A DNA stretch of 64,000 nucleotides from assembly GCF_000715075.1 (NCBI RefSeq), contig NC_134087.1, positions 109,965,161-110,029,160 on the forward strand, written 5' to 3'. The notes under the pieces are model-generated. The model was not told where the DNA came from and did no database searches. It saw only the letters and a program-made list of their open reading frames with translations. The DNA comes from Nicotiana tabacum. Its lineage: Eukaryota; Streptophyta; Magnoliopsida; Solanales; Solanaceae. Shown here piece after piece: positions 45,701 to 58,308 of the stretch. Every line of letters begins with the position of its first letter. Position 1 is the stretch's first letter. The position numbers and the translations under genes are program-made.

Positions 45701-47523
45701 GGAATTCGAAATCAATCAATTAGTCGGTAAAGACCTTTTGAAAGAAGAGTTCTCATATATAAAGCACACAAACATGTGAATCAAGAAGTTATGTAGAAGA
45801 GAGTTTACTCAAAGAGAGGTTCAGAATCAGGAGCAAGAAAGGGTACAAGTCCAGTTTGCAGACTCACAATGAGTCTGCAAACTTATGAGAAATTCCCTAA
45901 CTCGCACAAATTCAAAATTGCCAAGAAACCCCCAAATCCTAGAGTTTCATAGAGATGAGAAAGCAAGTCATTGAAACAGGCTCAGAAGCCTCTTTCAAAG
46001 ACTTATGAGAAACAAACAGACATGATACAAAGAAAGAAAGCTAATTTGAGGTCATAGAGAACATATTTGAGAAACTCGGAACTTAAACAAGTTCAGAAAA
46101 GAAGAGGTGATACATACTTAAATTAAAATAGAGGAAACATGTTCAGCAAGAACGCAAACAGAGTCTAATAAAGCAAACAAAAAAAAACTCAACAGTAAGC
46201 ACATATAGTAGAAGAGTAAGGGAAACATAACAAGGATTAACATGAGTAACAGGTATAGTAGAAAAAGAATAGTAGGAGAACAGTACACGCATAGTAAAAG
46301 AAGCCATACAAGCATAGCACAGACAAACACACATAAAGAAAGAATCAGAAAGATCTTTTTGAAATTTTTTTCAGAAACGATTTTGAAAAGAAAATTTGGG
46401 GTAAACACTTCAGAAGCCTAGTAGAACACGAACATACCATAGATTTAAGAAAATAAACAGAGAAGAGCCTCGAATAACTTAGGGTTTCGGAGAAATCTTA
46501 GAAATGAGAAAGGCTTGGAAGAAAAATCAGATCCTGAGTCGAAGAGGTGAGGAATCAGGCTCCTGAGGCCTGGATGTGCCAGAGCATGGCCGGAGAAGCT
46601 ATAGAAATGAAGATCTGAGAAGATCTGGAAGAACCATCGAAGTCAGCCTTCAAAATCTCGAACACCCAAGGTATAATGATGGAGAGGGGTGAGTACAGAT
46701 CGTCCATGGCCTGAGAAGCCATGGATTCCGATGAAAACATGGTGAAATAAGGTAGGAGGAGGCTAGGGTTTCGAAGAGCTGATGAGAGGATTTGAGAGCG
46801 TTTGGGATTCAAAGGCGGCGGGTCAGGTGAGAATGAGGGAGATTAGGGTAGGTCGTTTGGTTTAATTATGGAAGGGTGAGTTATGGTCGTTGATCTTGTG
46901 TGATCAACGGCCCAGATTTAGGAGGGTAGGTGGGGAACCGAGTAAGGGTCATTTGGATCGGGTTGTGGGTTTGGTCAAATTAAAAATTGGGCCAGTCCAA
47001 ATGGGTTAAGATTGGGTCAAATAATGGTTAAAATTGAAAGGTAAAAAGGGTGTATTTGAAATGGAATGAGGCTAGATGTTAAATAGCTAGTTTTCCCTTT
47101 TATTTATAAAAATAGTAAAAAATAATTTTAAAAGCAAACTAAAAGTACTGAGACAATAAATAATATATAAATATTAATTTAAAAATACTGGAAATAATTT
47201 TACAATTGTAAAATGCTATTAATCTTAAAGTAGGCTAGAATTGCAATTATATGCAATTTAGCTTTAAAAATACCAAATAAAATTTGTAAAAATATACAAA
47301 AAACACCTTAATTATATTTTGGTGTAAATATGAGAATAAAATAAGTTATTCACCAAAATGATAATCTTGGGAATAATTATTGGATTTTGTACTGCTAAAA
47401 ATAGACAATAAATTGATTTTAAAAAAATTAGAAAAAATACCAAAACACTTGGGCATGCTTATATATGCTATTTTAAAAGTATTTTGTATATAAAAATACA
47501 TAGGGAAAAATTGGGTATCAACA
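42779..47523 (-). repeat. 5' LTR of the Tat element (4,745 bp)
   Basis: Minus strand TGTTGATACCC...GGCGTGACA. It is colinear with 27360-32119, including the TATA box (reverse of 45352-45360) and the tandem array at 43985-44365. It differs by scattered substitutions and small indels, such as a longer (TA)n near 43764. One larger difference is at about 45880, where roughly 30 bp of the other LTR are replaced. Open frames shared by both LTRs (for example 44215-44397) have no domains. Confidence 0.93.
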
Positions 47524-47528
47524 ATACT
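47524..47528. repeat. Target-site duplication ATACT, right copy
   Basis: It matches 27355-27359 exactly. Confidence 0.92.
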
Positions 47529-50500
47529 GCCAATGATCACTAAGACATGTGGTAAGCCATAACCATTTCCCAGATCAACCATTCATGAAGTCACTCCTTC
47601 CTTGGCAAATACCACAACAAATTTCCGAACTGAAGCTCGATACTATCCTTCCAACATGCTGAAATCGCATCCGTTCGTATTTATTAATGATCACCAACGA
47701 TCTCCTCTAATCCAACACATTACTCTGGTGACATGACACATCCATACAGACCTAAGCCACAACATGCATAATACACGCATCAATACGCAACAGTCCGAAC
47801 ATACTCAAATCATGAAAATGACTCAAATGAAAGAGTTGAACCTCAAGTTCACTAGTACTACCATAACACAATACTGAGAACCCGTCTCACATCATAGGAA
47901 CAAAACACATGAATCTAACCTGCAAGGTCATACTTCCAATTAACTTCGTTGCGATGTGCGATCCTATCCAACACTGCTCCACATGAGCCACCTTAGTCAC
48001 ATTGCTCGAAATCACCACGCACAATTCGAGGTCTAGAACCAAAGCAAATCATCATACCCACTGTGAAGCAAATAGCATACACCACACTAACCCGAAAGGA
48101 TATAACCGATACGCCATTCACCGAGAAACACCCAATCACTCTTCCCGCTCGACTTCCACTATGAAACCCTAATAGAATCGCACCATATGTACCTATAACC
48201 AACAAATCATAACATCTCACAACACAGAAAGGTAACTCATGGATCTCCCCATATTATTAATAAGTTCAATAACAATCGAATCAACACACCCTTTAACAGC
48301 ACAATTCGAAGCCAACCAAGTTGGCTCAAATTAGAACACGCATCCACATTGGTTTGCCAACGAGCTCCTTATCACAAAAATCCTGGAGTTGTTCTTCAAC
48401 TCCTTTAACTCTGTCGGTGCCATACGATACAGTGCCCGGCATCAAATCAATACCGAAATCAACCACCTTGCCCGACGACATGCTCGACCACAAGAAACAT
48501 ATCCGAAAAGTCCCTCACCACCGGAACTAAATCAATGGTAGGAGCCTCTGCACTGACATCTATCACGAAAACCCAACTAAGAAAAATAATCCTTCTCAGC
48601 CGCCTGCTGGGTCTTCGAAATATAAAACCACTCCACTAGGACATAATCCGTCGAACCTCGCCACTCAATCCGTGACATTTTAGGCATAGCCAACGGCGTC
48701 GCCTTAACGCAATAGTCCAGAATGACACCACACAAAGACAAACAATCTGAACCCGATATCATATCCAAAATCTAACATACCAAGCAACATAAAGATCTAG
48801 TCAGGTCTCCAAATCCCGATAGTCACTAAACAGTGCCGATACACATGAATCACAACCACCACATAGCCTGAATGTGAGAACTTCCCGTCTCCAACTCCAT
48901 ATGGCCCATGAATTAACATATCTGGTCCTAATTCCGCCGTCCGAATACATACCACACCTCAAATACCCAATCATTCCACGAGAGAAATTCTAGAATTCCA
49001 CTATGCCACCAAGCAAACTCGAATATCAGCAGTCGATCTAACAAGAAAAATGTCATAATACTACCGAAGTATCATCAACTTAATCACATTTCCCTTTCTG
49101 AAACATATGCCCTCGTCAAATTAGCAATACCATTTCCTTAATCATCCGAAGACCCTTTCTCTAATTATCTGAAGCTCGTTCCTCTAATTATCTGAAACTG
49201 CCCGCCGCCTAAGTGTTGTGACCTTCCTTTCAGAACTAAACTGCAACCTTACACACGCGATTCTCAATCCTTCACAACATACCGCATAACCCGTACCATC
49301 CTAGGATAACCATGAGAACTTCATATCCCTTCCGAACCACAAGTAACTAGGAATTCCACTAGCCAAGAATTCCCCATTGATCCCATCTAGAAGAGAACCA
49401 CTATACATCCCATGCTCCTCACGCCAATAGGAAAAATATACCTCTCTAACTGTGGTAGAATCCATCTAGAACTCCCCGAATTCCTTTTGCACGACACTAA
49501 CTCATCAGGATTGAATTCTTCTAACTCAACCAAGCTACGCATGTCACTAAAACCAAAAAGAATTGCCGCAAAAAACCTGCAGAGACTCGTTACCTCAAAA
49601 ACACCCAAGGAACTAATCATATCCTTACCATACCGATCTACCCTACTACCACGCTATCCCATCTATTCGAGTTTCCCTCTGATCTACCATTAGCTTGAAC
49701 GGCTTCTTGCTACAACACCACAATTCCTCAACCCAGACTCACCACGCGAGTCCCAAGCATGAAACCACACTGTCTAAGGCTCATAAGCCGCTGAGTACTC
49801 TCTTAAATGTTTTCAAAAGCACCACGTTAAAAATACCTACCCCGAAGGGACTTCCTGCGAATCTGGAACCATTACCTTCCTAATACTGATATATAGAATC
49901 CCATAGTTAATGTAGAAAGTACCACAAGTCTTGCCATCTTCCAAATGAAAACTCAGTTCCTAACCACATATACAACTTTAAAATACCCAATTGCTACATG
50001 TAGAATCTTGAACACATTAGAACCATGCTCGAGAGTCATTCACTCTATTCAAACTGCAATTAGTCTGATCAAATGAACCGAACAACCCGTGCCTCATTGG
50101 CACTCCGACACTGCAGAATGTAATCTCATCCCAATACAACCAAGCAACTTCCTGCTCTATGCGCCGAGCATTCTTGCCAATAACAACTCAAGACATCCCG
50201 TGATTCTCACACACCTATGAAGCATAATATAATCTTCGTCAAAATTTTCCTTTACTCGAGCCATCCTCGGTCTCAATTTCTGCAAGCCATAACTGATTCA
50301 CCAGCACGCCTCAAACTGGAACCAACATAGCACCTAACGGTGCAATCGCTTAATCAATAGTAGGCTCCCCCACTTGGCTCGAAACCATAGATCAGCACAC
50401 ACTCAATAACTCATAACGATTATACTCTATTGATGCCATGATACCATATTGAGATTAAACTCAAATCTTTTATAAGCCCATGAAAACATAGTTCATCTAG

Positions 50501-51372
50501 AATTTTAACTCTTTTGCAAATATCGCATTCCACTCTCATAACAGTTACACCCGCTCTCCAAGCGACACAATTTAAATTGCAACACATATTCTTCACTCGC
50601 AAATGAGATCTTCTAACAAACACAAAAGGATCGTACAACCTCAGAACATTTCGCAGGAGACAACCCACCTGCTTTGCCTCTAACTAGCATTTCTGTATAC
50701 CTTCCACCGTCATAAATTGTATGCAGTCACTTAGTCTTCCTAAGTACTCATACCGCAACATGAAATTTACTTCACTCACAACTGGGAAACATGAAAAGAT
50801 CCTTCACGTGCCCATAACTCGGGGCTATACCTCGAATCAAGATGGAATTCAAGCACCTAATAGTTCTTCTATCCTTTAGCAGACCATCCTCGTCACTTCC
50901 AAATCATACGAATACACCTCACAACACTAACATTATCATTACATAGCCATCCAGCTGTCACTTCCACTAATAGGGAAAAATACCGAACATATAAATTCAA
51001 AAGCACTTGCTCACACAATCAACACCTCAGTGCTCAAGCTATAGGCAAAGATCCGGCCTCAAGTCCTCTAGACTGGACCAACATCAACTCACAGAGATCA
51101 CATCTCGCCCCTCGATCAGGGAATCACAAGCCATCGAGAAACATCTGATACTGAGCGTTCATGCGCGCATATGAATGCGTGGAAGGAATTCAAAGAGTTA
51201 CATTTCAAGCTGAATCAAGGACGCACGATAAGAATTCAAGAATGTGAAGTTTTCCTAAAGGTTCTGCATCCTCTCAAGGATAAATACAGATGTCTCCGTA
51301 CCGATCCATGAGACTCTACTAAACCTGCTCATGACTCGTGAGACCTATGTAACCTAGGCTCTGATACCAACT
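47529..51372 (-). mobile_element. 5' internal part of the non-autonomous element
   Basis: About 3.8 kb with no gene. It aligns in reverse complement to 5562-8482 and, for 50625-51372, directly to 1769-2522. A decayed protease-linker scrap lies at about 48540-48770 (minus), with a DCLSLCGVILDYC block and an RIEWRG block that mirror the scrap at 7274-7573. Nothing else is recognisable. Confidence 0.75.
51360..51371 (-). promoter_or_regulatory. Primer-binding site, initiator tRNA-Met
   Basis: The minus strand reads TGGTATCAGAGC one base inside the LTR at 51373, a perfect match to the plant initiator-tRNA-Met complement. Confidence 0.88.
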
Positions 51373-54282
51373 TGTCACGACCCTAACCCTGAACTCGATC
51401 GTGATGACGCCTCTTGTGAAGACAAGGCCAGCCAGTTCAACCCAACTCAACTTTTAAAGCCGTTAATCAACATAAAAATAGTCTAAACATGATTTAAACA
51501 ATACTAAATAGAAGAAATATTGTTAACAATACGGAAAGTCCAACCCGACATAGCCCTAACCGGGGTGTCACAAGTCATGAGCAACAAATGATCCTGATAC
51601 GAGTCTACTAGTTACGATGTCTGGTACAATAGTTTGAAAAACATAGAATTAAAAAGATAAAGGGAGGCACGGGGGCAGCGGACGCCAACAGCTACCTCGT
51701 ACCGAAACACCGCCTGGACTGGGAGGATCAACACTCAGGAGCGGGATATGCTATGCCTGAATCTGCACACAGGGGTGCAGGGAGTAAAGTGAGTACTCCA
51801 ACTCAGTGAGTAACAAATATAAATAATGGATGAAAGCATGAAAACACCTAAAGGCACAAGGCAATTCTATATCAAAGCAGTAAAATCACTTAAAGCAGTA
51901 AATCCGTGAAGAAATCAAGTTAAATCCCTTTTTAAACAAGTAAAACAGGTAGTTTGGCAGGTAAATAACAAGTAGAAATCTTCCCCTCGGGCTCACTCTC
52001 AGTACAATATCAGCCCCTCGGGCTCACTCTCAGATCATGATGGGTACCCGCACTCACTGTGGGTGTTCAGACTCCGGAGGGGCCCCTTACAGCCCAAGCT
52101 CTATATCAAGCCACCTCGTGGCATCATCTCTCGGCACTTGGCCTCACATCACTCGGCACTCGGCCTCACATCACGTAAGCCACCTCGTGGCGTATAAAAA
52201 GATCTCAGGCCCTCGGCCTCATATCACTCAGCATATCCTCACATATGGCCCTCGGCCTCACTCAGTCCGAAAATCATCACAAGCCCCTTGGGCATTTGTA
52301 AAACAATAGTGCTCATCCCAAAACATCATTTAGAATATCATTTAAGTCTCAAAACTGAGTAAGAGTGGCTGAGTTGTAAAATAGTAGAAAACAACAGGAC
52401 TGAGTTCAGGTAATAAATCAATACCGTGAGGAAATAGTAATAAAAATCCCCGGAGGGTTCAAATAGTTGGCACGAAGCCCAAATATGGCAATCAGCCTAA
52501 ACCATGATGATAAGAAACAAGTTTTAGACAAATACACGGTAAAATCATCAATCGGGATGGACCAAGTCACAATCCCCAATAGTAAACGACCCCACACTCA
52601 TCATCAAGCGCGTGTCTCACCTTATTATAGCACTATGATGTGCAAATTCGGGGTTTCAAACCCTCAGGGCATCATTTACAATCATTACTCACCTCGAACC
52701 GGCTAATTCTCTAGCTCGCGATGCCTTTGCCCCTCAAATCGGCCTCCACGTGCGTCGAATCTATCCAAATTAAAACGAATACGTCACAATATGCTAAGGG
52801 AACAAAGCCCAAGCGAAAATAATAGAATTACCACAAAATTCTAGAATTTGGTCAAACCCGACCCCCGGGCCCACATCTCAAAATTTGACAAAATTTACAA
52901 AACTAGAATCCTTATACTCTCACGAGTCTAACCATATGAAAATTATCCAATTCCGGTACCATTTGGTCCTTCAAATCATCATTATATATTTTTGGAATAT
53001 TCCACAAATTTTCTTCCCAAATCACGAATTAAATGATGAATTCAATGATAGATTCATGTACTCTAGCCAAATCTGAGTTAGAATCACTTACCCCGATGAA
53101 TTTCTTGAAAAACCTTTAAAAAATCGCCAAAATCTGAGCTCTGTAGGTCAAAATATCAAATAAAACCCAAAACCTCATATTTACAGAGTGCCCCACAGAT
53201 TTCCACCTCCGCGGGCCGCACAAAATCGACCGCGGTCCGCACAAAATCAGTGCGGTCCGCACAAAAACGACCGCGGCCGCATAGCTTTCCTCTGCAGTGA
53301 CAGGTTTTAGTATTTTGGCCATAACTTTCACTAAAGATGTCCAAATTTCAATATCTTTACCTTTATGGAAACTAGATACGAAGGACTACAACTTTCATTT
53401 TTTAATCATCTCAAAATTCCTTGTAGATCAAAAGATATGAGCTTCCGAAGTAGGACCAGTTAAAAGTTTCCCACCGCGGCCGCACAGCATTTTGTGCGGT
53501 CCGCACATCATCTACCGCGGCCGCACTTCTTTTTATGTGGTCCGCACAGCACGTACCGCGGCCGCACTTCTTTTTGAGCGGACCGCGCGAGTGAGTTCCG
53601 AGGCCTGCAACCCTTCTGGACCTGCTACAGCTATGATTTTCGGCCTAACACATCCCGGAACCTACCCGGAACTCCCGGAACTTCAAACTAATTGTACCAA
53701 CACATCCCATGACATCGTTCAAACTTGTTCAAAACTTTGAACGCTCACAACAACATCAAATCACCAATTTAACATAGGATTCAAGCCTAAGAACTCTTAA
53801 ATTATGCTTTCGATCAAAAAGTCTATCAAACCTCGTCCGAATGACCTGAAATTTTGCGCACACATCGCAAATGACACAACGAAGCTACTGCAACTCTCGT
53901 AATTTCGTTCCGACCTTTATATCAAAATCTCACCTATCAACCGGAAAGTGCCTAAATCTCAATTTCGCCAATCCAAGCCTAAACCTTCCACGGACTTCTA
54001 AAATGCAATCCGATCACGCTCATAAGTCCCAAATCACCTAACGGAGCTAACCAAATAATAAAAATTCCAATCCGAGATCATATACAAACAAGTCAAATAT
54101 TGGTCAAACCTTTCAAATTTTTAAGCTTTCAACTGAGACTGTTTTTTCAAATTAAATTCTGATTAACCTGAAACCCAACACCAACGATTTACATAAGTCA
54201 TATTACATCACACGGGGAAAGTCATGCCCGAGAACTGGTGAGAGAAATGCAAAAGCTCAAAACGACTGGTCGGGTCGTTAGA
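51373..54282 (-). repeat. 5' LTR of the non-autonomous element
   Basis: 2,910 bp, colinear with 23976-26947. The outer end reads TCTAACGACCC on the minus strand where TGTAACGACCC is expected, a one-base change at the terminus, and is followed by the AAGAC duplication. The hairpin-rich stretch is at about 51985-52290 and the GC palindromes at 53205-53285 and 53470-53590. Confidence 0.85.
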
Positions 54283-54287
54283 AAGAC
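54283..54287. repeat. Target-site duplication AAGAC, right copy
   Basis: It matches 23971-23975. Confidence 0.85.
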
Positions 54288-54294
54288 ATTGAAG

Positions 54295-54699
54295 ATGAAC
54301 CCACTTTGTAAATGTGGGTATCCATCACATTTGAAATTTCATGGTCAAATGACAATCTGGGAAGAAGACTTTTTGATTGTAAAAACTATAAGGTATGATA
54401 AAGTAATGTTTAGAAGGTTTAAATTGATTATAATTTATGTTGGGTTTGTTCTAGGTTTTTTCATTAAAAAAAAGTGATAGTTATGCTTTTTGTGCAGGTT
54501 AAAGGTCGTATGGCTTGTAATTCGTTTTGAGTGGTATGAACCGGAATTTCCAAAACAAACTAATATTGTTATTTTGGGTTTGTTGAAGAAGAGAAATAAA
54601 CAAGAGAAAGAGCTGAAGTGGGGAAGAACATTGAAGATTAGTCTATGTATTAGTGTAGTATGCAATGTGATGTTGTATTTTGGTTGGTGTCCAATTTAA
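54295..54699 (+). pseudogene. GRF-type zinc-finger and membrane-anchor gene (At4g04775-like), broken
   Basis: Exon 1 (54295-54392) starts MNPLCKCGYPSHLK, then after a frame change near 54335 reads SWSNDNLGRRLFDCKNYK. This is the GRF zinc-finger pattern C-x-C-G ... SW ... N-x-GRR-x-F-x-C. A GT donor at 54393 and a CAG acceptor ending at 54497 bound a 105-bp intron. Exon 2 (54498-54699) begins VKGRMACNSF and, after a second frame change near 54529, continues EWYEPEFPKQTN, a charged helix (LLKKRNKQEKELK) and a hydrophobic tail (LKISLCISVVCNVMLYFGW) that would anchor it in a membrane. Small plant proteins of this layout are numerous; their role is poorly known. The two frameshifts make it a pseudogene. 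The nested 30-kb insertion ends 8 bases before the ATG, so it also lost its promoter. Confidence 0.75.
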
Positions 54700-55354
54700 T
54701 CTAATTTTAATTGGTATCTACAAATTTGATAAATAATAGAATGAATTGTAATATTTAAAACATAAGATATCATATGAGATGAATATTCCTAAATTTCATA
54801 CTAATCACAATACTGTTGTGTGGCCAAATATGCACTAGTCACTGCAGATAATAGGAAGACATGTTCTGGTAATTCACAACCTAAAGTACACTTAGCACCA
54901 AACTCATATAATGCTTTTCTTTCTAAAATGTCCCAGAATGTTGTCACCTCTCCTAAAAACACACAAGCCTTTTACTTTTCTTACATCTTACAAAAAAGAA
55001 ATGTAAGATAGATACACGTTGTTTACAAAACTAGATTGCAACAATCATCTGGACAAAATACTACCAATATCGAACAACTACACAAAATACTACCAATATC
55101 ACAAAAGAGCTGTTTATAAAACAATCGGACAACTACACAAATACTACCACAAAGAAAGTTGTAATTATCTGATTACATACCAAGCATACACCAAAAAAAA
55201 CTAACTTAATCATAGAACAAATCTATGTTGGTTCTTTGGATAGAGATTTTCCAGTTTGAGATGTTTGAATCTTAATAGCTTTTGCTTTTTTTTGGACTCT
55301 ATGCATAGTACTTTTCATTTGGAGTTGTCTTTGGCTAATAGCTGGCTTTCCTTT
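54700..55354. other. AT-rich DNA between the GRF pseudogene and the Tekay-like LTR
   Basis: No gene is seen. A short repeated word (CAACTACACAAAATACTACC and variants) occurs three times between 55060 and 55150. Confidence 0.5.
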
Positions 55355-58072
55355 TGTAATGACCCGGCCGGTCGTTTTAAGAATTTATGCCCCGATACCC
55401 TATTAACTGTTTTCCCCATGTTTGTTTCTGCTGTTGTGAGTTGTCGGGGGAAAATTATTGGGAGTTTCGGAGAGTTTTAGGACACTTAGTCCCTAAATAA
55501 GAGCTTAAGTTTTGGAAACTTGACCTTAGTTGGAACAGTGTGAAGACAGCCTCGGAATGGAATTCTGATGGTTCCATTAGCTCCGTTGGGTGATTTCGGA
55601 TTTAGAAGTGTGTATTTAGGCTTGAAATGCCAAAAGTTGAATTTTTGAAGTTTCCGGTTCGATAGTGAGACTTTGATCTGAGGGCCAAAATAGAATTCTG
55701 GAAGTTGGAGTAGCTCCGTAGTGTTGAATGTGACGTGTGTGCAAAATTTTAGGTCATTCGGATGAGGTTTGATAAACTTTTTGATCGAAAGCGTATTTTG
55801 AGAGTTTTTGAAGTTCTTAGGCTTGAATCCGATGCTAAATTGGTGTTTTGATGTTGTTTTGAGCATTCCAAAAATTGGAATAAGTTTGAGAGATGTTGTA
55901 GGAATGGTTGGCATATTTGGTTGAGGTCCCGAGGGCCTCGGGTGTATTTCGGATGCTCAACGGGTCATTTTTCGAACTTAGAAATTGTAGAAAAATATTG
56001 CAGCTGTCAGTTCTGGTTTTCTTCTTCGCGTTCGCGAGTGGGGTCTCGCGTTCAAGAAGAGGAGCTGGGGCTGTTGAGGAATTTATGGTTCGCGCTCGCG
56101 AAGTGTCTCCCGTGTTCGTGAAGCTGAGAGTTTTATACCTACACGTTCGCGATGGTGTTCCTGCGTTCGCGTAGGAGGAGGAAGTGTTGCATCGTGTTCG
56201 CGACCTGGGCATCGCGTTCGCGATGAAGAAATTTGGGCCCAAGTGAATTTGTGCTTCGATAATGCGAGGGGCCTTCCGCGTTCGCGAAGAAGGAATATCT
56301 AGGCAGTATCTAAATAGCCCATCCACGACCCTTCTTCATTTTTTCACCATTTTTGAACGGGATTGAAGCTTTTGAGGGTGATTTTTGAGGAAACCAAAGG
56401 GGAATCACTTGGAGGTAATATTTTTGACTTCATAACTCGTTTATATGTGATTAAGGACATAATTAGTGATAAAAAATTTGAAAAAAATGGGTAATTAGGG
56501 CTTGAGATTAAGAGACCATAAAATGGGTATTTGAGGGGATAATCCAACTCCGATTTCGGTATTCGTGTTATGTATAGACTCATGAGAGTATGAGGATTCT
56601 AAAAATATAAATTTCACCTGATTCCAAGATGTAGGCCTGAGGGGCGTTTTGGTCATTTTACCTAATTTCGCGTATTAGCTTAAAATGTTTTTGTGGAATC
56701 AGTTACTTGAAGTGTTATTTACATTATACAATTGAATTGAATAAATTTGGGCTATTTGGAGTCGAGTACTCGTGGCAAGAGCATGGTTTCGGGTTGATTT
56801 TGAGCTGGTTCGAGGTAAGTGGCTTGCCTAACCTTGTGTGGGGGATATTCCCCTTAGGATTTGGTATTGCGGTAATTGAAAGGCCTTGTACGTGAGGTGA
56901 CGAGTGCGTACTTGTGCTAATTGTTGAAAATCGTGTTTTCACTTAAGTAGCTTTAATTGTGTTTTCCTTTCTTGCTTACTTTACTTGAAATTTAAATCTT
57001 CTATTAGCTTAGAAAAGCATGTTTAATTTACTTAATTACTTTATTGTATAAACTGCCGTAAGTGTATTATGTGAAGCATGTTAGGTTAGAATTACTTGTT
57101 TTTATGTGGTACGAAATTTAGCTTAATTGAGTATTCCTTGTGTTGTTGCTGTGTGTTTTTCTTTGGGACGACATCCTGGGAGATCCCCTGCACGTATTTA
57201 TGATTTGAGTTGAGGTGCGGGATACCGAGATTGCCCTAGTACGTATATTGAGGATACCAAGAGATCCTCGAGATACTAAGAGACCCCTAGCTTATATTGA
57301 GGATACTAAGAGATCCTTGGGATACTAAGAGATCCCTGTCATGTATCGAGGGTACTAAGAGATACTCGGGATACTGAGAGATCCCCGGTCATTATCTTTG
57401 AGAAGAGTGGTATTCTTGGTAATTGTTTCTGTTTTAGTTATAGTTATCCTTATTATCATGTATTGATGTTTATTATTATCTTCTAACTGTACTGCTTTCT
57501 TCTAACTGTACTGCTTTATCTTATACTGTCGCACCTTATATTTCATTTAATCTTAGTAGGGCCCTGACCTTCCTCGTTACTACCCGACCAAGGTTAGGCT
57601 TGGCATTTACTAAGTACCGTTGTGGTGTACTCACGCCCTTTCTGTGCATATTTTTCATGTGCAGATCCAGGCACCTCCACTCAGACTCATTACGCTTGAG
57701 ACGAGGCACTTATAGAGACTCCGAGGTATATTTGCCGCGTCCGCAAACCGAAGATTCCCTTTCTACTCCCCCTTTTTAGTATTAGCCCTTCTGTATTTTC
57801 CTTTTTCCTTTGGATAGATATTCTGGAGTAGACATTCATAGACATTCAAAGGCTTGTGATCATGAGATTCCAGGTTTTGGGAAATGTATTTAGATTTCGA
57901 GAGTTGATATTGTGTATGTCGAGCGGCACTTTTAAACACTGTTTTGCTTCACTGTTTTGTTCTTATTATTTCTTCCGCAAATTGGTTTATTTTCCGCATT
58001 GTTAGTCTTACCTAGTCGTAGAGACTAGGTGTCATCACGATGGTTCATGGAGGGCGAACCGAGGTCGTGATA
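55355..58072 (+). repeat. 5' LTR of a Tekay/Del-like gypsy element (2,718 bp)
   Basis: It runs from TGTAATGACCCG to GAGGTCGTGATA and is followed by an initiator-Met primer site. Ends and several inner segments (for example the block near 55575, CTCCGTTGGGTGATTTCGGA) resemble the LTRs of the non-autonomous family. It has its own GC palindrome cluster (about 56021-56285, GTTCGCGA words) upstream of a weak TATA-like site near 56307. A hairpin array with GGATACTAAGAGATCC units lies at 57236-57395. Confidence 0.85.
57236..57395. repeat. Array of GGATACTAAGAGATCC hairpin units in the LTR
   Basis: Seven or so units of about 16-25 bp, each able to pair GGAT or GGGAT with ATCC or ATCCC around ACTAAGAG. 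It lies in the transcribed part of the LTR, at the place where the non-autonomous family has GCCACAAGGTGGC-type hairpins. Confidence 0.75.
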
Positions 58073-58075
58073 AGT

Positions 58076-58087
58076 TGGTATCAGAGC
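58076..58087 (+). promoter_or_regulatory. Primer-binding site, initiator tRNA-Met
   Basis: TGGTATCAGAGC lies three bases after the LTR end. Confidence 0.9.
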
Positions 58088-58308
58088 TCCAGGTTCATAG
58101 GAGTCATGAATCACAAGCCGGTTTATTAGAGTCTCGCGGATAGGTATGAAGACGTCTGTACTTATCTACGAGAGGCTATGTAACTGTTAGTAAAATTCCA
58201 CTTCATTTGATTTCCTTGTCGTGCGAGATTTTGATATCACAATTCTAAACTTCTGTCTTCTATTCTCTCACATATGGTGAGGACACGCGCTACCCAAGAT
58301 GATTAGGC

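Larger units (their letters stand above)
27360..47523 (-). mobile_element. Tat-lineage Ty3/gypsy retrotransposon, full length but decayed (20,164 bp)
   Basis: LTRs of 4,760 and 4,745 bp flank a 10.7-kb interior with, on the minus strand, gag, protease, a G-patch block, RT, RNase H, a second archaeal-type RNase H and integrase, followed by a long repeat-rich 3' region and a polypurine tract. The dual RNase H, the PBS type, the size and the 3' tandem repeats are Tat/Ogre-lineage traits. The LTRs look about 96-97 percent alike by eye, yet the coding region has many stops and frameshifts. The copy may therefore have been moved by proteins from a relative. Confidence 0.93.
23976..54282 (-). mobile_element. 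Complete non-autonomous gypsy element, split by a nested insertion
   Basis: LTRs of 2,972 and 2,910 bp, an initiator-Met primer site (51360-51371), a polypurine tract (26948-26962) and a 5-bp duplication AAGAC define one element. Without the 20,164-bp Tat insertion and its 5-bp duplication it is about 10.1 kb. The internal part (26948-27359 and 47524-51372, about 4.3 kb) codes for nothing recognisable beyond a decayed protease-linker scrap near 48540-48770. Large LTRs with a non-coding interior match what is called a LARD. The second copy in this window (1769-11719) shares the same interior. Confidence 0.85.

Noticed and set aside
46118..46408. Hydrophobic 96-residue frame in the Tat LTR, looking like a small membrane protein.
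   Set aside because: It reads a purine-rich LTR strand in reverse, which gives Phe, Leu and Val automatically. It is not conserved as an open frame in the other LTR.
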